Shown here in pieces: positions 60,662-64,000 of a stretch of 64,000 nt of DNA. Numbering within the stretch: the stretch's first letter is position 1; each line of letters starts with the position of its first letter. A program made the translations under genes and the position numbers. The DNA is from Oscillospiraceae bacterium. GTDB taxonomy: Bacteria > Bacillota > Clostridia > Oscillospirales > Oscillospiraceae. The stretch is taken from the NCBI GenBank assembly GCA_017458825.1, contig JAFSZX010000023.1:82146-146145 (forward strand). Reading direction: 5' to 3'. The notes beneath the pieces were generated by a model, which saw only the letters and a program-made list of their open reading frames with translations, did no database searches and was not told the DNA's origin.

Positions 60662-60691
60662 ACAGCCGTCCGCTTTTCGGGCGGCTGTTTC
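60662..60691 (+). terminator. Terminator after the EF-G-like gene
   Basis: Stem ACAGCCG/CGGCTGT with an inner CCG/CGG pair, then TTTCTTT. Confidence 0.8.
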
Positions 60692-60734
60692 TTTACGGAT
60701 TTGTGAATTTTGCCGCGCCGGAAAAGATTTTGCT

Positions 60735-60763
60735 TTTCAAACGGCGGAAGATTATGGTATAAT
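60735..60763 (+). promoter_or_regulatory. Rubrerythrin promoter
   Basis: TTTCAA, 17 bp, TATAAT with TGG (extended -10). Confidence 0.7.
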
Positions 60764-60823
60764 CTGTCATGTAAAAACTTGCGGGGCGTCGCTCCGCCAA
60801 TAAAACGTTTGGAGGACAAAACA

Positions 60824-61453
60824 ATGAAAAAATGGGTATGCTCTGTTTGCGGTTACGTACATGAAGGCGACACGCCTCCGGCACAGTGCCCGGTGTGCAA
60901 GGTGCCCGGCTCCAAGTTCGTGGAGCAGGCGGGCGAGATGAGCTGGGCTTCCGAGCATGTGGTCGGCGTGGGCAAGGTCTTCGGCGCCGACGTGCCTGCC
61001 GAGGTGCAGGAGGAGATCATCGCCGGCCTGCGTTCCAACTTTGAGGGCGAATGCTCCGAGGTGGGTATGTATCTGGCGATGGCGCGTGTGGCGCATCGGG
61101 AAGGCTATCCCGAAATCGGCATGTATTGGGAAAAGGCGGGTCTGGAAGAGGCGGAACACGCCGCCAAATTCGCCGAACTCCTGGGCGAAGTGGTCACCGA
61201 TTCCACCAGGAAGAATCTGCAGATGCGCGTGGACGCGGAGAACGGCGCCACACAGGGCAAGACGGATCTTGCCAAGCTGTGCAAGAAGTACGATCTGGAC
61301 GCGCTGCACGACACCATCCACGAGATGGCCCGCGATGAAGCGCGCCACGGCAAGGCGTTTGAAGGACTGCTCATGCGTTACTTTGGCGCAGAACTTCTTA
61401 AAGATGATATTAAAGAAAAAGCAGCCGGTTTTGCTAAAAAGTTAGGCCTTTAA
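60824..61453 (+). CDS. rbr: Reverse rubrerythrin (NADH peroxidase type) with altered C-terminus
   Basis: Detoxifies hydrogen peroxide in anaerobes. The rubredoxin domain comes first ([20 protein letters not shown], four Cys), followed by the di-iron ferritin-like domain with [32 protein letters not shown] and the ExxRH motif DEARHGKAF, the order of the reverse rubrerythrins. SD GGAGG. After MRYFG the last 21 residues (starting [14 protein letters not shown]) are A+T-rich in codon use, unlike the rest. A second copy of the expected C-terminus ([17 protein letters not shown]) lies 254 bp downstream. Confidence 0.92.
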   Translation: MKKWVCSVCGYVHEGDTPPAQCPVCKVPGSKFVEQAGEMSWASEHVVGVGKVFGADVPAEVQEEIIAGLRSNFEGECSEVGMYLAMARVAHREGYPEIGMYWEKAGLEEAEHAAKFAELLGEVVTDSTRKNLQMRVDAENGATQGKTDLAKLCKKYDLDALHDTIHEMARDEARHGKAFEGLLMRYFGAELLKDDIKEKAAGFAKKLGL

Positions 61454-61613
61454 TAATTATCAGTCTCCAAAAACAAAAGCGGTTAAAAACGCCTTATTTT
61501 TCATACATATCTTTTTTGATTGTGTGTTTTTTGTATGTTATATTTACACAAACCGCATAAATAAAAGGAAAAACAGGTGTTTTCCGTGCCGAAGCGCGCC
61601 ACGGCAAGGCGTT
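61337..61613 (+). repeat. 23-bp direct repeat bracketing a 231-bp A+T-rich segment
   Basis: GAAGCGCGCCACGGCAAGGC plus GTT occurs at 61337-61359 (inside rbr) and 61591-61613. The segment between contains the present rbr 3' end and an A+T-rich stretch with no gene. This also accounts for the 238-bp gap before DUF805. Confidence 0.85.
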
Positions 61614-61644
61614 CAAGGGGCTTTTGGAGCGGTATTTCAAGTAA
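61591..61644 (+). pseudogene. Stranded 3' end of a rubrerythrin gene
   Basis: Reads [17 protein letters not shown] then TAA, matching the end of the di-iron domain in the rbr frame. No start or SD precedes it. It is most simply the former 3' end of rbr, or the end of a lost tandem copy. Confidence 0.75.
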
Positions 61645-61691
61645 GCCACCTTTCGGCGTCAGCCGAATATTACAAAAAGGAGTGAACCACC

Positions 61692-62072
61692 ATGCAATTT
61701 ACGGAAGCTGTTACCACTGCACTGAGCAAGTACACCGATTTTACCGGCCGGGCCCGGCGCAGTGAGTATTGGTACTGGGTGCTTTTTACCTGCCTGGTCG
61801 GGGCGGTTTTCGGCGCGTTGATCAGCATCGTGGGCGGCGAGAAATCCATTCTGGGCGGACTGCTTTCCTGGATCGACGGAGTGGTAACTCTCGCTCTGTT
61901 GGTACCCAGTCTGGCGGCTGTTTGGCGCCGCCTCCATGACGTGGGCAGGACCGGCGCGTTCTTCTTCTGCGTTTTCATTCCGCTGGTAGGCTGGATCTTA
62001 CTGCTGGTCTGGCTGTGTCAGGACAGCCAGCCCGGCGATAACATGTACGGCGCCAACCCCAAGGGGCAGTAA
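61692..62072 (+). CDS. DUF805 membrane protein
   Basis: 126 residues of the DUF805/YhaH family, function unknown. The family start KYTDFTGRARRSEYWYWVLF, a middle RRLHDVGRTGAFFF motif and C-terminal DSQPGDNMYGANPKG are all visible, with three membrane spans. SD AAAAAGGAGTG. Followed by the gene at 62089 after 16 nt. Confidence 0.9.
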   Translation: MQFTEAVTTALSKYTDFTGRARRSEYWYWVLFTCLVGAVFGALISIVGGEKSILGGLLSWIDGVVTLALLVPSLAAVWRRLHDVGRTGAFFFCVFIPLVGWILLLVWLCQDSQPGDNMYGANPKGQ

Positions 62073-62088
62073 TACGGGAGGATCGCAC

Positions 62089-62400
62089 ATGGATATCAAG
62101 GCAAAGATCGATGAGATCGTATATAAGATCAAAAACGACGATCAGCTGGCGAAGAAGTTTGCCGCCGAGCCGGTCAAGACGCTGGAGGATCTGCTGGGCG
62201 TCGATCTGCCGGACGAGCAGATCAAGGCGCTGGCGGAGGGCGTCAAAGCCAAGCTGGAGAGCGCCGGTATTGCCGAAAAATTGAGCGATCTGGCAGGCAA
62301 AGCCGGCGCCGCCATTGACGACGCCGCCGCCAAGCTGGAGCTGAATGAGAAAGCGGCAAAGATCGGCGACGCGATCGGCGGTCTGCTCGGCAGGAAGTAA
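62089..62400 (+). CDS. Small helical hypothetical protein (103 aa)
   Basis: A helical, Lys/Ala-rich soluble protein: [20 protein letters not shown], then [20 protein letters not shown] and an amphipathic tail ending GLLGRK. The first half resembles small clostridial proteins with a Nif11-like or homeodomain-like helical pattern ([13 protein letters not shown]), which is only a hint. SD GGGAGG. Probably an operon with DUF805. Confidence 0.75.
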   Translation: MDIKAKIDEIVYKIKNDDQLAKKFAAEPVKTLEDLLGVDLPDEQIKALAEGVKAKLESAGIAEKLSDLAGKAGAAIDDAAAKLELNEKAAKIGDAIGGLLGRK

Positions 62401-62415
62401 ATCAGCGCACGTTTG

Positions 62416-62450
62416 AAAAAAGGAGGGCGTTTTCGCGTCCTCCTTTTTTT
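62416..62450 (+). terminator. Terminator after the gene at 62089
   Basis: Stem AAAAAAGGAGG/CCTCCTTTTTTT with short inner pairs and long T-run. Confidence 0.9.
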
Positions 62451-62456
62451 CCACGG

Positions 62457-62486
62457 TGGACAAAGGGGATTCCACTGTGCTATAAT
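62457..62486 (+). promoter_or_regulatory. deoC-deoD promoter
   Basis: TGGACA, 18 bp, TATAAT, 60 bp before deoC. No obvious DeoR-type operator seen. Confidence 0.65.
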
Positions 62487-62546
62487 CAGGGTGAACAGCG
62501 GTTTTATGCCGCCGGATGCAACAAAACGTCCCGAAAGGAGCTTTTT

Positions 62547-63209
62547 ATGAAACCGGAACTGCAAGCGATTCTATCCAAGGTGGATCATACACTTTTGAGC
62601 CAGACGGCGACCTGGGCGGAGATCCGCGCCATTTGTGACGACGCTCTCCGCTACGGCTGTGCCAGCGTTTGCATCCCCGCGTCCTACGTTAAGCAGGCGG
62701 TGGAATACGTGCAGGGCAAGCTCACCATCTGCACGGTGGTGGGATTCCCCAACGGGTACAGCACCACCGCCGCTAAGTGCTTTGAGGCGCGTGAGGCGGT
62801 GCAAAACGGCGCCGGCGAGATCGACATGGTCATCAACGTAGGCTGGGTGAAGGACGGGCTGTACGATCAGGTCCGCGACGAGATCCACGCCGTCAAGGAA
62901 GCCTGCGGCGGCAAGCTTTTGAAGGTCATTATCGAAACGTGCCTGCTGACCGACGCGGAGAAGGTCGCCATGTGCCGCGCCGTCAGCGATTCCGGCGCCG
63001 ATTATATCAAGACCAGCACCGGCTTTGCCGGCGGCGGCGCCACACGGGAGGACGTGGCGCTTTTCAAGGCGAACGTAGCGCCGCATCTGAAGATCAAGGC
63101 GGCAGGCGGTATCGCCGATTTGAAGGACGCGGAAGATTTCCTGGCTCTGGGCGCCGACCGGCTGGGTACCAGCCGCATCGTCAAGGCGGTCAAAGCGATG
63201 GAAGCGTGA
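62547..63209 (+). CDS. deoC: Deoxyribose-phosphate aldolase
   Basis: Splits deoxyribose-5-phosphate into glyceraldehyde-3-phosphate and acetaldehyde. The 220-residue TIM barrel has the Schiff-base region [15 protein letters not shown] and the catalytic Lys in [14 protein letters not shown], with a final KAAGGI motif. SD AAAGGAG. deoD follows after 14 nt. Confidence 0.96.
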   Translation: MKPELQAILSKVDHTLLSQTATWAEIRAICDDALRYGCASVCIPASYVKQAVEYVQGKLTICTVVGFPNGYSTTAAKCFEAREAVQNGAGEIDMVINVGWVKDGLYDQVRDEIHAVKEACGGKLLKVIIETCLLTDAEKVAMCRAVSDSGADYIKTSTGFAGGGATREDVALFKANVAPHLKIKAAGGIADLKDAEDFLALGADRLGTSRIVKAVKAMEA

Positions 63210-63223
63210 AAGGAGAACTTACC

Positions 63224-63937
63224 ATGACGCCTCATAATAACGCGCCGCAGGGCGCATTCGCCAAAACCGTTTTGATGCCCGGTGATCCGCTGCGCTCCAA
63301 ATTCATCGCGGAACACTTCCTCACCGATCCCGTACTGGTGAATAACGTGCGGGGCGTGCAGGGTTATACCGGCACCTATCGGGGCGTGCCGGTCAGTGTG
63401 ATGGCAAGCGGTATGGGCATGCCGTCCATCGGGATCTATTCCTATGAGCTGTTCACCGGATACGACGTGGAGAACATCATCCGCATCGGTTCTGCCGGCG
63501 CCATGCGGGCGGATATGGAGCTGGGCAGCGTCATGGCCGGCATGGGCGCCTGCACCAACTCCAACTTTGCCGACCAGTACGAGCTGGGCGGCACCTTCGC
63601 CCCCATCTGTGACTTCGACCTGCTGATGGCCGCCGTGGAGTCCGCCAGGGAGCTGGGCGTGAAGATGCCCGTGGGCAACCTCTACTCCAGCGACACCTTC
63701 TACGACGCCGCCGGCCGCAACGCCAAATTCCAGAAGATGGGCATCATGGCCGTGGAGATGGAGGCCGCCGCCCTGTACTGCACCGCCGCCTATACCGGCA
63801 AGCGGGCCCTGGCCATCTGCTCCATTTCCGACAACCTGGTCACCGGCCGGGAGCTGTCGGCCGACGACCGGCAGAACACCTTCACCAATATGATGAAGAT
63901 CGGCCTGGAGATCGCCGTGAAGATGGCGAACCGCTGA
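63224..63937 (+). CDS. deoD: Purine nucleoside phosphorylase DeoD
   Basis: Trimeric/hexameric-type phosphorylase that cleaves purine nucleosides; its product, after a phosphopentomutase, feeds DeoC. The 237-residue enzyme has LMPGDPLRSKFIAE, the phosphate site IRIGSAGAM, and the purine-site VEMEAAALYC with the catalytic SDN of SISDNLVTG. From about 63530 the codon use changes sharply (nearly all Ala codons become GCC and GGCC tetramers become frequent), which suggests a recombined 3' half. SD AAAGGAG. Confidence 0.95.
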   Translation: MTPHNNAPQGAFAKTVLMPGDPLRSKFIAEHFLTDPVLVNNVRGVQGYTGTYRGVPVSVMASGMGMPSIGIYSYELFTGYDVENIIRIGSAGAMRADMELGSVMAGMGACTNSNFADQYELGGTFAPICDFDLLMAAVESARELGVKMPVGNLYSSDTFYDAAGRNAKFQKMGIMAVEMEAAALYCTAAYTGKRALAICSISDNLVTGRELSADDRQNTFTNMMKIGLEIAVKMANR

Positions 63938-63954
63938 AATCAATTATCGATCAG

Positions 63955-63997
63955 AAAAACGGGAGCGGGTGCCGCAGGCCGGCGCGACCGTTTTTTT
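63955..63997 (+). terminator. Terminator after deoD
   Basis: 8-bp arms AAAAACGG/CCGTTTTT with an inner GCG/CGC pair and T7. Confidence 0.8.
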
Positions 63998-64000
63998 AAA

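Noticed and set aside
1-64000. CRISPR array or riboswitch leaders
   Set aside because: No regularly spaced repeats were found; leaders upstream of argS, murI, thyA, glyA and deoC show no T-box or riboswitch pattern I can recognise.

Overview
The window is about 60% G+C and looks like the chromosome of an anaerobic, endospore-forming clostridium, most likely of the Oscillospiraceae (Ruminococcaceae) type. The support is: SpoIIID, YlbJ, YqfC/YqfD and SpmA/SpmB (endospore genes), a reverse-type rubrerythrin and a 2x[4Fe-4S] ferredoxin (anaerobic life), a ctsR/mcsA/clpC stress operon, many GTG/TTG starts behind near-perfect Shine-Dalgarno (SD) sites, and TTGNNN-17-TATAAT promoters. Most of the window is ordinary core genome on both strands, divided by strong intrinsic terminators. 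The family assignments are from memory of protein families; no database was searched.

Layout. 1-6.5 kb (minus): a lipoprotein, response regulator and histidine kinase, then yqhQ-like, prmC and recA (cut by the window edge). 6.7-9.4 kb: a small gene, spoIIID, an aminotransferase and a DUF2461 gene. 9.4-17.7 kb: ylbJ, then the cluster yqfC-yqfD-phoH-ybeY-era-yqzL-recO and mutS2; pgpH, dgkA and cdd, found inside this cluster in Bacillus subtilis, are absent. 17.8-33.8 kb: HPr, uvrC, nudC, recG, a PAP2 membrane protein, murI-DUF1934-argS, an FAD protein, thyA-folA, a histidine-kinase remnant, spmA-spmB, rsmI, a TrmN6-like methyltransferase and a ferredoxin. 33.8-35.7 kb: a small accessory patch with a SLOG-like protein, two Xre-type regulators, tandem palindromic operators and two families of non-coding repeats. 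35.7-39.2 kb: ctsR-mcsA-clpC with CtsR boxes and no mcsB. 39.3-40.4 kb: an A+T-rich patch with a divergent ribbon-helix-helix/Xre pair. 40.5-45.9 kb: membrane and zinc-ribbon proteins, glpK, an alpha/beta hydrolase and uracil-DNA glycosylase. 46-50 kb: a nucleoside-type ABC transporter. 50.2-53.7 kb: tRNA-Leu, glyA and ftsH. 53.9-56.9 kb: rlmB and a degenerate P-type-ATPase-like protein. 57.0-57.2 kb: a free-standing structured RNA candidate. The right end has two zinc-ribbon membrane proteins, an EF-G paralogue, rubrerythrin, DUF805, deoC and deoD.

How the genes may work together. The ABC transporter, deoC and deoD would together take up nucleosides and split them to bases and central metabolites. 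thyA and folA form a dTMP/folate pair. A hydrolase resembling monoacylglycerol lipase faces glycerol kinase. RecA, RecO, RecG, UvrC, MutS2 and Udg form a dense set of DNA-repair genes.

The most unusual items are: (1) an approximately 160-nt RNA transcription unit at 57.03-57.20 kb with its own promoter, long nested stems with strand-specific G-U pairs, and a UUCG terminator; (2) a protein with the outline of a P-type ATPase in which the phosphorylation motif is destroyed; (3) rubrerythrin with a replaced 3' end and its apparent original 3' end stranded 254 bp downstream; (4) a 116-bp double-hairpin repeat showing compensatory changes; (5) a duplicated tRNA-Leu 3' end; (6) a one-zinc-finger McsA in an operon without McsB.
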